A stretch of 64,000 nt of DNA from Halorubrum rubrum. GTDB lineage: Archaea > Halobacteriota > Halobacteria > Halobacteriales > Haloferacaceae. Shown here in pieces: positions 26,605 to 34,679 of this stretch. The notes beneath the pieces were generated by a model. The model was not told where the DNA came from. It searched no databases and worked only from the letters and a program-made list of their open reading frames with translations. The stretch's first letter is position 1. The number at the start of each line of letters is the position of its first letter. The translations under genes were made by a program, and so were the position numbers. Location of the stretch: the NCBI RefSeq assembly GCF_024494685.1, contig NZ_JANHDM010000007.1:1-64000 (forward strand), read 5' to 3'.

Positions 26605-26964
26605 GTGTCGTGGATCCTCGCCGACGCGAACGTGCCCGAAGAGTACGTCTCCGCGCTCCGAGGCGACGGGCACGACGTCGTATACTCTCGGGAGATATCC
26701 GGACTCGGTCCGGAGGCGACCGACGACGCGATCGTTGCGTACGCCGAATCCGAAGCGATGGCGATCCTCACGACCGACGTGAAAGATTTCGCCGACCGGG
26801 ACGCTGCCGTCCCGGTGTTCGTCGCACCGCAGGACATGACTGGCGGGGCCGTCCGCGCAGCGGTCGCACGCGTCGAGGCGCTGCCGTTCGATCCGGCGGA
26901 GACCGACCCCACCTGGCTTTCGGCGCTGTGGACCGGTACGGTAGGGGGTCGCTCCTCGCTATAG
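26605..26964 (+). CDS. DUF5615 PIN-like toxin
   Basis: A 119-residue PIN-like nuclease. ILADANVPEEYVSALRGDGH carries the first conserved Asp and AILTTDVKDFADRD the later acidic residues of the RNase-type active site. Such toxins are thought to cleave RNA and are held inactive by the DUF433 partner encoded immediately upstream. The start is GTG 26605, two bases after the antitoxin stop, indicating coupled translation. The last 15 residues overlap the flanking direct repeat and may be acquired sequence. Confidence 0.82.
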   Translation: MSWILADANVPEEYVSALRGDGHDVVYSREISGLGPEATDDAIVAYAESEAMAILTTDVKDFADRDAAVPVFVAPQDMTGGAVRAAVARVEALPFDPAETDPTWLSALWTGTVGGRSSL

Positions 26965-26988
26965 CGTACTCGGACCGATCCGGTTCAC
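26960..26988 (+). repeat. Right 29-bp direct repeat flanking the toxin-antitoxin pair
   Basis: Copy of 26206-26234 with three mismatches (contains CTCGGACCGATCCGGTTCAC). It spans the toxin stop codon and leads straight into the start-less ribbon-helix-helix frame. Confidence 0.6.
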
Positions 26989-27228
26989 GACGCCGACGTC
27001 GACGATCCCGAGACGACGACGATCAACGTCCGCGCCACCGAACGCCAGTTCGCGGAGATCGATGCGGTCTGGAGGGAAGAGGGCTACACGTCGCGGAGCG
27101 AATTCCTCCGACACGCGATCCGGGACGCGACGGAGCATGCCGGCGCGTCGCGCGACATGCTGGCGAGCATCGCCGCCGAGGAGTACGCGATGCGGAAGGG
27201 AGAGCACGACTCCGTTTCCTGCGAGTAA
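26974..27228 (+). pseudogene. Ribbon-helix-helix (CopG-like) gene lacking its start
   Basis: After the toxin stop the same frame encodes ETTTINVRATERQFAEIDAV and EEGYTSRSEFLRHAIRDATE, a clear CopG/Arc-type ribbon-helix-helix DNA-binding domain, and ends at TAA 27226-27228. There is no ATG or GTG between the toxin stop and the first beta strand. The 5' end seems to have been replaced by the direct repeat. It is either a pseudogene, or made by reading through or reinitiating after the toxin stop. Confidence 0.6.
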
Positions 27229-27284
27229 GTTGTCAAAACAGCCGATGACAACTGGATGTAATTATTGAAAAATACAACTACTGT

Positions 27285-27932
27285 TTAGTTATCTTGTGGA
27301 CCTTCTGCTTTGATTGTGAGTGATCCTGTCAGATCGTCCTCAGTAGTTGCCAAGGAGCCAGTCGTGTTGACTTCAACAACTACATATATTTCTTGTCCTG
27401 ACTCAAAATCAACAGGACCTGAAGTGGGTAGATTTTTTGACACAGGGATCGGCGTACCCAGTGCGTTATTCGGTGCTTTCAAATCGGCCCAATAACCATC
27501 GGGGTCATTAGACCCGGAGGTGTGGAACTTGATGAATGACTCATTGGAGTACGTAGTACTGTTGTCTACCCAACTATCGTCATCAAGTTCATACTCTAAA
27601 ATGAGATCGTCGTAATCTTGTCCATCGTTATTGACGATTTTGAAGGCGTAATTAGAGGCGGGATCATCTGTGTCTCCCCAGGTGTATTGAGAGTTAATAT
27701 TCACACCCTCTTCATTTGGACCTTCGAGATCGATAGTAAGCTCACCGTTGCTATCGATCTCAATGCCTTGATGATCTCCTGCCATCAGTCCAATTTTACT
27801 CCCTTCATCACCACTAACATTCACGCTCACTGAGCGAGATGCTGAAGCAGTAGTAAACGCACCGGTACCTGTTGCAGCTGCCGAACCGGCAGCGAGCGAT
27901 CCGATCCCGATCATGAATTTGCGTCGTTCCAT
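27285..27932 (-). CDS. SipW-type signal peptide secreted protein
   Basis: A 215-residue secreted protein. The N-terminus MERRKFMIGIGSLAAGSAAA followed by TGTGAFT is the signal peptide class read by SipW-type signal peptidases, named from the Bacillus TasA/camelysin system. The mature part is acidic and rich in Asn, Thr and beta strands, as in DUF1102/TasA-like fibre subunits. It has lower GC than its neighbours. The palindrome CCTGAA-N5-TTCAGG at 28111-28127 is shared with the next secreted gene upstream. The start is ATG 27930-27932. Confidence 0.8.
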   Translation of the reverse strand: MERRKFMIGIGSLAAGSAAATGTGAFTTASASRSVSVNVSGDEGSKIGLMAGDHQGIEIDSNGELTIDLEGPNEEGVNINSQYTWGDTDDPASNYAFKIVNNDGQDYDDLILEYELDDDSWVDNSTTYSNESFIKFHTSGSNDPDGYWADLKAPNNALGTPIPVSKNLPTSGPVDFESGQEIYVVVEVNTTGSLATTEDDLTGSLTIKAEGPQDN

Positions 27933-28341
27933 GGTTGGTCTACCTCTGTTACCGCACGCGACCCGCGTTCGGGGACATGAGACATCTCGTGTCACCCTGG
28001 GTCGCTCTACTACACCCATGGAACGTATCCCATATCGTTATGAGTCAGCAGAAGAATTTCCGGGGAGAACTGAATCCCTTCTGAGGGTGTCTGTAACTGT
28101 TCTGAATGTTCCTGAACCGGATTCAGGGGATACCTGTGGAGAGGGTGTGGACCGTTTCGAAACGAGAGTACAGCAGAATCATCCCTGATCTCGTCGAGAT
28201 GTTTCCTGGATTCGTTCGTCAGATCGAAGATCTCGATCCTATCTACATTGAATTCTCGACGTTGTACGACGAAACGTCGAAAAACACGCCGAATAAGAGG
28301 TAGATCGTGTCGACAGAGAGTGTCGTGAATCAGCTGTACGC
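27933..28341. other. Long upstream region of the secreted gene, with shared boxes
   Basis: This 409-bp gap has no convincing gene. It carries TATCGTTATG at 28033-28042, TTCCGG at 28058-28063 and the palindrome at 28111-28127, in the same order as upstream of the secreted gene 28342-29256, but with different spacing. This points to common regulation of the two genes. Confidence 0.5.
28111..28127. promoter_or_regulatory. Shared palindromic operator, copy 1
   Basis: CCTGAACCGGATTCAGG: six-base arms CCTGAA/TTCAGG around five bases. It lies 180 bp before the SipW-type gene 27285-27932. The same arms and spacing recur at 29335-29351. Confidence 0.6.
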
Positions 28342-29256
28342 TTAGTCGCCGTTGTCGTCGTTGTTGCCGTTATTGTCGCTATCGCCGTTATCGTCGTTGT
28401 TGCTGTTATTGCCGTCCTCAGTCGACCCCGTCGATTCCGACGAACTCTGGTACGATCCATCGACGATCTCCTGTCCTGCTCCAGTCCCCCAGCTATCCGG
28501 CAGCTCGCCGTCGTCCACGTCGTATTCGGGATGAACGAACGTTTGGTTCGTTTCGGTGAAGTAAACGGCCACGAGATTTCCGCTCGAGTTTCCGTCGAAC
28601 GAGTGTTTCAGTTTCTTTCCGGTGTCCCAAGAGAAGGAACCTTCCACGCGGGCGTCATCGAGATCGGTGTCATCACCCGGCTCGACGAACCACGCTTCCG
28701 CTTCGAACGTTCGTCCTCCCGCGTTCGCATCCGCGTTTCCGGATCCACGGAAGGTGACCTCCGATACCGGTTCGATACAGGTCACTTCGAACTCCCGTGT
28801 GTCGCCGAACAGCGTCGCGACGAGGCCCGTCGCTTCGACGGTGACGGTCACCTCGACCTGTGAGGTACCTCCACCTTCCGAGCAGTGGACTTCACCGCGT
28901 ATCACGTCGGTCGAACCTGGTTTAAACTTCTCACGGTCCGTCTCCGCCAGTTCGATCATCGGCCAGCCGTCATCACCGCTCTGTGGGTTAACTCCGATCT
29001 CGACGTTGGTGATCTCGAGTTTAACATCTCCAGCAAAACGATTCTCGACGGTCACCAGATCGATCGTTCCGTCGTCGTTTTCGTCGGCTGGAACGGTCCT
29101 GTCAGCCGCGTCATATCCCACGAACGCCTCGTCGTCGCCTACCACGTCCACCGACACCCCCCGTTCCGCCTCCATGCTGCTGAACGCTCCGGTGCCGACG
29201 CTCAGCGCGCCGGAGCTCGCGCCGCCGCAAAGCAGGATGAAGCGTCGTCGTTTCAT
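28342..29256 (-). CDS. SipW-type/DUF1102-like secreted protein with Asn-Asp-Gly tail
   Basis: A 304-residue secreted protein. MKRRRFILLCGGASSGALSV then GTGAFSS is a SipW-type signal peptide. The mature part begins with the DUF1102-like strand RGVSVDVVGDDEAFVGYD and has a second beta domain with two cysteines (EVHCSEGG, VTCIEP). From about residue 270 the tail is a repeat of Asn, Asp and Gly (SNNDDNGDSDNNGNNDDNGD), likely disordered or calcium-binding. It is the second candidate fibre subunit of this locus and shares the CCTGAA-N5-TTCAGG operator. Confidence 0.8.
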   Translation of the reverse strand: MKRRRFILLCGGASSGALSVGTGAFSSMEAERGVSVDVVGDDEAFVGYDAADRTVPADENDDGTIDLVTVENRFAGDVKLEITNVEIGVNPQSGDDGWPMIELAETDREKFKPGSTDVIRGEVHCSEGGGTSQVEVTVTVEATGLVATLFGDTREFEVTCIEPVSEVTFRGSGNADANAGGRTFEAEAWFVEPGDDTDLDDARVEGSFSWDTGKKLKHSFDGNSSGNLVAVYFTETNQTFVHPEYDVDDGELPDSWGTGAGQEIVDGSYQSSSESTGSTEDGNNSNNDDNGDSDNNGNNDDNGD

Positions 29257-29334
29257 GTCGAGTGACCCCCTCTCATCCGTTCCATCGCCTCCTACCCCTA
29301 TCGTTATGCGGTTCCGGAAGACCGGTACGCGCCC

Positions 29335-29351
29335 CCTGAAATCGGTTCAGG
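29335..29351. promoter_or_regulatory. Shared palindromic operator, copy 2
   Basis: CCTGAAATCGGTTCAGG has the same CCTGAA/TTCAGG arms and five-base centre as 28111-28127, here 80 bp before ATG 29256. TATCGTTATG (29299-29308) and TTCCGG (29312-29317) also recur between operator and gene. Confidence 0.6.
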
Positions 29352-29396
29352 CGTCGATCACCCGCTCCGAAATCCGGACCTATCCCCCCGTCCGGC

Positions 29397-29975
29397 TCAC
29401 TGGAGCTCCGGCGGCTCCTCCAGTTCCCCGACCTTCATCTCCGCGGTGTAGTACTTGTGCGCGATCGCCGAGAACGTGAATGCGACCACGATAGCGAGGG
29501 TCCACGCGAGCGGCGGGAGCAGGGTAAAGGGCCACGCGCCCACCCACACCGCGGCCACGAGTGCCAGTGCGACCCCCGATAACCCCAGGTAGTACTCGCT
29601 CCAGGGGATCTCCTTCCCCTCGACCACGTCCATGTAGAGGTCGATGTTCTGGAGCGCGTCGGTGGGCTCGACCACCCCGCGGTTCTTGTTGAAGTCGACG
29701 ACGCCGGCGCGGTCCATCTTCGGCAGGTGCGACTGCTGGAGCGCGGTGTAGACGCGCTTGCGGTCGCTGCCCGTGATCTCCGCCATGTCGACGTCGTTCT
29801 CCCAGGCCGCGATCTGCTCGGCCATGTCGCCGATCTCCATCGTCTCCTCCTCTCGTTTCAACAGATGCACCGCGAACCGTCGCCGCTGGTTCGCGAGCAC
29901 GTCGTACAGCTCGTCATCGGAGATGTCGACTCCGACGTCAGAGGGCCCCCCGTCGATCTGCTGTGCCGACGCCAT
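29397..29975 (-). CDS. Winged-helix regulator with two membrane helices (DUF7344-like)
   Basis: A 192-residue protein. Residues about 20-105 form a winged helix: ISDDELYDVLANQRRRFAVH and ITGSDRKRVYTALQQSHLPK, then GVVDFNKNRGVVEPTD. Two adjacent hydrophobic helices follow (about 132-150 and 152-172). Proteins of this design are common haloarchaeal membrane-tethered regulators. Being just upstream of two secreted genes that share an operator, it is the natural candidate to bind it. A TATA-like ATATATGATC lies just before the start. Confidence 0.8.
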   Translation of the reverse strand: MASAQQIDGGPSDVGVDISDDELYDVLANQRRRFAVHLLKREEETMEIGDMAEQIAAWENDVDMAEITGSDRKRVYTALQQSHLPKMDRAGVVDFNKNRGVVEPTDALQNIDLYMDVVEGKEIPWSEYYLGLSGVALALVAAVWVGAWPFTLLPPLAWTLAIVVAFTFSAIAHKYYTAEMKVGELEEPPELQ

Positions 29976-30359
29976 TGCTGTCAGACATATATGATCCTGT
30001 TAACATAAATCCTCTGGTCGTGATAATCTAATGAGGGTTCTCACGGACTGAAACGGAACTATCGTTGAAAGACTGAAACGCAGTTTTCTCGGGTTTGAAC
30101 GCGTGTAGTGGTTGTTATCCGAATTGATTACGAGTGTCTCGGGACGTGAGAACGCGCTCACGTACCTGGTTAATTATATATTTTGGCGCGCAGATCCGCC
30201 CTTCAGGCCGATCGTGAACGGTGGGAGAGCGGTCTTCAGACCGAGCCTGAAGCGGATCGAATCGGCGCTCAACGGAGACGGAGCGGTCTCCGTTGCTGTT
30301 CGAGCTCTCTCCTCCGGAATTAGATCGAGTCGTTTGGTATGGACGTACCTCCGCGGTGA
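29976..30359. other. AT-rich promoter zone with short hairpins
   Basis: No gene is seen. ACATATATGATCC (29985-29997) serves the leftward regulator gene. GACTGAAACG occurs twice (near 30046 and 30069). TTAATTATATATTTTGG (30170-30186) is a strong rightward TATA-like element with no obvious gene behind it, only the repeat copy that follows. Confidence 0.4.
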
Positions 30360-30700
30360 ACGCTTCCGAAGCCCCGGCCGCGAGGCCGGCACGTGCGTTC
30401 ACGAGAGTTGCTCTCGTGAGCCAATCGGAGCGGTGCGTTCTGATGACGACGTAAGCACCGGGGAGCGACAGCGACCGAGCGGGAAGCGTGGTTCGAGAGA
30501 GCGCCGCTCTCTCGTCATCACGGACGGCTTCGCCGTCTCGAACGACGGCGAGCGTGCGCCGTCTCCCGGCTGTCTCGTTGAGTCCCGCCCGCACCGCACG
30601 CTTCCCCGGCGTCGCCGGACGACGTCCGGGTGCCAGAGGCGCACGGCGCCTCGCTCCGACTCCCTCGCGCGTTTCGGCTCGCGCCACCGCAGTCGATCGA
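30360..30700 (+). repeat. Dispersed structured repeat, copy 2 (diverged)
   Basis: The segment reads CCGAAGCCCCGGCCGCGAG, a loop filled with several small hairpins (for example CGAGAGTTGCTCTCG), then GGCTGTCTCGTTGAGTCCC, CGCACGCTTCCCCGGC and GTGCCAGAGGCGCACGGCGC. The order matches copies 1, 3 and 4. A strong TATA-like sequence (30170-30186) lies upstream. No ORF here looks real. Confidence 0.6.
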
Positions 30701-30821
30701 TTCTCTTTCCACATGAGCGACGTATCTCCGGGATCGTTCCGCCGACAACGACACCCTTCAGTGGCTTCAGGAACCCCATAATCAAGGCCCCCAGTCCCCA
30801 ATCGACGGTCGACAGCGACCC

Positions 30822-32432
30822 ATGCCCACCGCCCGCCGCACCGCGATCCTCGCCGTCCTCCTCGTAGCCGCGGGCTCGCTCGCGTTCGCGACGGGCGCGG
30901 CCGTCCTCGACGGCGAGGCCGACACCCTCGCCGACGACCGCGTGGCGATCCAGCCCGCGGACGGGCCGAACGGCAAGTACGCCTACCTGAACGAGGACGA
31001 CGAGATCACGATCGACGTCTCGCCGTCGAACCCGAACCTCTCCGCCGACTTCGAGGGCGTCAACGTCGACTCGACCGGCCGGATCGACGACGTGTTCACG
31101 ATCACCTACACCGCGAACGAGACGGCCGACGTCTGGATCGAGCACGCGGGCGAGAACCTGACGTTCACCACCGACGACGGCCCGATCGAGAACGAGTCGA
31201 ACGCGGTCACCCTCGGGCCGGACGGCTCCGTCTCGGTCGGCCTCCGGTTCGACACGCGCGGCGCGGAGGCGGGCACGTACCTGAGCGGCGACGAGTTCGC
31301 GGTCCACGCGAACGTCACGGACCCGGCGTCGGCGGAGAACGCGGCGTTCACCGCCGAGGGCGACGACGACGCCGCCGGCCCGCGGGTCCTCGTCGCGGAC
31401 GCGGGTCCGTCGGCGCGCGAACTCGAGGCGAGCGACGTCGACCCCGGTGACACGCTCCGGTTCGAGACGGACGGCATGTCGGTGAACGGCGGAGATCTCA
31501 CGCTCGACCGGATCGACCTCCGCGGCGTCGCGACCCGGACCGTCCGCATGGACGCCGACGGAACCCCCGACCCGCTCCCCGAGGCCGGCCCGCTCGAGGC
31601 GGCACGGGACCCGGTGCCGCTCGGCTACCTCGCGCTCGAGTACGACTTCGATCCCGCCGAGGTCGACGAGATGGCGATCCGGTTCAGCGTCGACCGCGAG
31701 TACCTCGGCGACACCGACCCCGAGAACGTGGTCGTCTTCCGCCGGAGCGACGACGGCGACTGGGAGCCGCGCGAGACCGCGGTCCTCGACGAGGACGTCG
31801 TCGAGATCCGCGGGCTCTCCGAGGACCGAGTCCACTTCGTCGCGCGCACGACGGAGTTCTCGACGTTCGCGGTCGCGACCCACACCGACCGGATCGGGAT
31901 CCGGAACGCCTCCACCGCCGACGAGGCCGTCGAGGCTGGAGCCGAGACGACCGTGACCGCGACCGTCGAGAACGCGGGCGGCGCGGCCGGCGAGCGAACC
32001 CTGGAACTCACCGCGGACGGCGGGACGCTCGACGACGAGGCGCTCGACTCCGAGACCGTGTCGCTCGATCCCGACGAGTCGACGACGGTCTCCTTCCCGG
32101 TCGAATTCGCGGAGAACGGCGCGTACGACCTCGCGGTCGACGGGACCTCGGCCGGGACCCTCCTCGTCGGCGACGGGACCGGATCGGGCGACGAGACGGC
32201 TCGGGCCGCCGCGGACGAGGGGAGCCAGCCCCAGCCCGACGCGGACGGCGGGAACGAGGTCTCCACGGACGGCGGGAGCCAGTCCGACGCGGAGGGGTCG
32301 GAAGCCTCCGAGCAGGACCCTCCGACCGAGGAGCCGGGCGGGTTCGGTATCCGGGAACTCGCGGGCGTGATGGGCGTACTCGCCGTGCTCCTCGGGTGGT
32401 TGGCGGTGATCCGCCGAATGCCGCGTTCCTGA
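30822..32432 (+). CDS. Anchored surface protein with DUF1102-like and CARDB-like domains
   Basis: A 536-residue secreted, membrane-anchored protein. Residues 1-30 are a signal peptide (AILAVLLVAAGSLAFATGAA). About 35-200 is a DUF1102-like beta domain; about 360-460 resembles a CARDB-type adhesion repeat (VTATVENAGGAAGERTLELT). An acidic Ser/Gly-rich stalk follows, then PGGFGIRELAGVMGVLAVLL and a basic tail, an archaeal PGF-CTERM-like anchor with an extra glycine. It heads a four-gene rightward operon with the rhomboid-like protease, signal peptidase and DUF5305 protein, and probably presents or anchors the small secreted proteins at the surface. Confidence 0.75.
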   Translation: MPTARRTAILAVLLVAAGSLAFATGAAVLDGEADTLADDRVAIQPADGPNGKYAYLNEDDEITIDVSPSNPNLSADFEGVNVDSTGRIDDVFTITYTANETADVWIEHAGENLTFTTDDGPIENESNAVTLGPDGSVSVGLRFDTRGAEAGTYLSGDEFAVHANVTDPASAENAAFTAEGDDDAAGPRVLVADAGPSARELEASDVDPGDTLRFETDGMSVNGGDLTLDRIDLRGVATRTVRMDADGTPDPLPEAGPLEAARDPVPLGYLALEYDFDPAEVDEMAIRFSVDREYLGDTDPENVVVFRRSDDGDWEPRETAVLDEDVVEIRGLSEDRVHFVARTTEFSTFAVATHTDRIGIRNASTADEAVEAGAETTVTATVENAGGAAGERTLELTADGGTLDDEALDSETVSLDPDESTTVSFPVEFAENGAYDLAVDGTSAGTLLVGDGTGSGDETARAAADEGSQPQPDADGGNEVSTDGGSQSDAEGSEASEQDPPTEEPGGFGIRELAGVMGVLAVLLGWLAVIRRMPRS

Positions 32433-32479
32433 CCGCTCGCGGCGACAGGGATTTACTGTCGGCTGCCGCACGCGTAGTC

Positions 32480-33445
32480 GTGACGAACCGGTCGATCGAC
32501 TCGAGCGTCCGTAGCCTGGATCCACCGCTTCGTGAGGTCCTTCTCTCGCGTACGCGCCCGGTCGACCTCCTCGTCCTGTCGGTCGTGCCGGCCGTTCTCC
32601 TCGCGACCTTCACGCTTCCGGAGACGACTCGGCGGTCGCTCGCGTTCGCGTACCACGACCCGACCGTGCTCACGGCGTTTTCCGCTCACTACGTCCACCT
32701 CGACGCCGATCATCTCCTCGCGAACGTCGCCGCATACGGGCTGCTCGCTGGCGTCGGCTACCTGCTGGCGATCGCGAGCGGACGCCGGCGGTTCTTTTTC
32801 ACGGCGTTCTCGACGTTCGCTCTCGCGTTCCCGTTCGCGCTCTCCGCGCTGAACCTCGCGGTCCCGCGGCGTGCGATCGGCTTCGGCTTCTCCGGCATCA
32901 ACATGGCCTTCTCGGGACTCCTGCCGCTTCTTCTCGCCGCGTTCGTCCACGCGAACCTCTCGGGACGCGGCGGGGGGTCCCCGGCTGGGCGAACGGTCCC
33001 GCTCTCCGGGTCCGTGCCGATCCGTCTCCTCCCGGCGACGTTCCTCGTCGTCGTCGGCTGGATCGGGGTGTTGGCGCTGCCGGCTTCGACCGAGTGGTCG
33101 GGGGTCGTCGGTCCCGGTATCCTCCTCGGGGGGCTACTTCTCGGCGCGGGCGGGGTCCTGTCGACCCCGCTGGAGCGTCGCCCCTCGCTTCGGGAGGGCC
33201 TCCGTCGGGTGGTCGACCGGCGGGGATACGGCGACCTCTTCGCCGTCGGCGCGACCCTGGCGGTCGCGTACCCGGTCGTCGGGTTCCCCGCCGAGCCGGC
33301 GGTCGAGGGCGGTGTGATCAACCTCTATGTCCACCTCCTCGGCTTCTGTCTCGCCTTCATCGGTCCGTACGTCCTGGTCGCGGGCGGCGTCTTCGACGAC
33401 CGGACCTCCCGGTCCGAGGCCCCCGCCGACCTCCGAGTCGATTGA
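32480..33445 (+). CDS. Rhomboid-like intramembrane protease
   Basis: A 321-residue membrane protein with about seven helices. YVHLDADHLLANVAAYGLL resembles the rhomboid H...HxxxN segment, GFGFSGINMAFSGLLP contains the catalytic GxSG serine, and a late helix has NLYVHLLGFCLAF with the partner His. These serine proteases cut within membranes. It starts at GTG 32480, 48 bp after the surface protein. A rhomboid between a surface protein and a signal peptidase suggests a role in processing or releasing anchored surface proteins. The overall similarity is judged by eye. Confidence 0.65.
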   Translation: MTNRSIDSSVRSLDPPLREVLLSRTRPVDLLVLSVVPAVLLATFTLPETTRRSLAFAYHDPTVLTAFSAHYVHLDADHLLANVAAYGLLAGVGYLLAIASGRRRFFFTAFSTFALAFPFALSALNLAVPRRAIGFGFSGINMAFSGLLPLLLAAFVHANLSGRGGGSPAGRTVPLSGSVPIRLLPATFLVVVGWIGVLALPASTEWSGVVGPGILLGGLLLGAGGVLSTPLERRPSLREGLRRVVDRRGYGDLFAVGATLAVAYPVVGFPAEPAVEGGVINLYVHLLGFCLAFIGPYVLVAGGVFDDRTSRSEAPADLRVD

Positions 33446-33514
33446 CACGATCCGCGACTTTATTACGCGCCGACGATAGCGTTCTACCGAGCGCGGCCGT
33501 TTCCCGATCGACAC

Positions 33515-34675
33515 ATGTCACCTCGACGAATCCTCTCGGTCGGCGCACAGGTCGCGGCCGTCCTCGTGGTGCTCTCGCTCGTCGTCGGCCAGTTCCTCGG
33601 ACAGCCCGTCCTCCTGAGCTTCGTCGAGACGGGGAGCATGCAGCCCACGCTCGCCCCCGGCGACGGGTTCGTCGCGATCCCCGCGCCGGTCGCCGGCGGG
33701 ATCGGCGTCGGCGACGTCGTCACCTTCGACGCCCAGGAGATCCAGGGCGGCGGGCTGACAACCCACCGCGTCGTCGACGAGACCGAACGCGGGTACATCA
33801 CGCAGGGGGACGACAACCCGTTCACCGACCAGGACGGCGGCGAGCCGGTCGTCCAGGAGGCGGACGTCGTCGCCAAGGCGCTCACCGTCGGCGGGAGCGT
33901 CGTGGTGATCCCCCACCTCGGGACGGTCGCCATGGCGTTCCAGTCCGGACTGGAGGGCGTCCAGACGTGGCTCGCGGTGACGTTCGGGATGCGGTCGCTC
34001 CAGGGCACCCAGGGACTCGCGTACCTCCTCTTCGGGCTCTCGGTCGTCGCGTACGCGGCCGACTGGCTGCTGACGGGGTCGACGCGCGACCGGCCGGAAC
34101 GCGACCGCTCCCGCGACGACGGCACCTCGGTGACGTTCATCCTCGCCGTGCTCGCGCTCGTGTTGATGAGCACCGCGACCGCAGCGATGGTGGTTCCGGG
34201 GGGCACCCAGGAGTACGGCGTCGTCAGCGCGGAGTTCGAGTCCGACAACCCCACAGTGATCGAGCGGGGGACGAGCCAGGAGCTGGAGTACGTCGTCCCG
34301 AACGCCGGGCTCGTCCCCGTCCGGACGTACGTCGAGCCGGCCAGTCCGGGCGTGGCGGTCGAGCCGCAACGGGTCGCGGTCGGTCCCCGCGGCGAGGGGT
34401 CGACCACGGTGACGCTCACCGCGCCCGAGGAGACCGGCTACTACCGGATGTACGTCGTCGAGCACCGCTATCTTGCGGTGTTGCCGCCGGCGGTCATCGA
34501 CGGCCTCCATCGGGTCCACCCGTGGGCGCCACTCGTCGCGATCAACGCCCTGCTCGGCGGCGGCATCCTCCTCACCGGCCTCCTCCTGCTCCGCGGGGAG
34601 CCGGCGCGGATCCGGAGCCGCGAGTCGCGCCGGAAGACCCCGCTTCACCGACGCCTCCTCCGTAAACTCTACTGA
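33515..34675 (+). CDS. Signal peptidase I, ER/SipW type, with extra C-terminal domain
   Basis: A 386-residue signal peptidase. The Ser/His dyad of the ER/SipW class is visible: Ser41 in ETGSMQPTLAPGD and His84 in LTTHRVVDE, followed by the Asp region ITQGDDNPFTD. Beyond the usual length (about 160) it carries further helices, an extracellular beta domain (about 225-320) and a last helix. Such enzymes remove SipW-type signal peptides, as found on 27285-27932 and 28342-29256. The next gene starts 4 bp after its stop. Confidence 0.85.
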   Translation: MSPRRILSVGAQVAAVLVVLSLVVGQFLGQPVLLSFVETGSMQPTLAPGDGFVAIPAPVAGGIGVGDVVTFDAQEIQGGGLTTHRVVDETERGYITQGDDNPFTDQDGGEPVVQEADVVAKALTVGGSVVVIPHLGTVAMAFQSGLEGVQTWLAVTFGMRSLQGTQGLAYLLFGLSVVAYAADWLLTGSTRDRPERDRSRDDGTSVTFILAVLALVLMSTATAAMVVPGGTQEYGVVSAEFESDNPTVIERGTSQELEYVVPNAGLVPVRTYVEPASPGVAVEPQRVAVGPRGEGSTTVTLTAPEETGYYRMYVVEHRYLAVLPPAVIDGLHRVHPWAPLVAINALLGGGILLTGLLLLRGEPARIRSRESRRKTPLHRRLLRKLY

Positions 34676-34679
34676 CACC

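Noticed and set aside
30399-32525. 708-residue minus-strand ORF
   Set aside because: It overlaps the surface protein gene on the opposite strand. Its composition is typical antisense shadow.
33094-34665. 523-residue plus-strand ORF over the signal peptidase
   Set aside because: Arg/Gly/Pro-rich out-of-frame reading of the rhomboid-like and signal peptidase genes.
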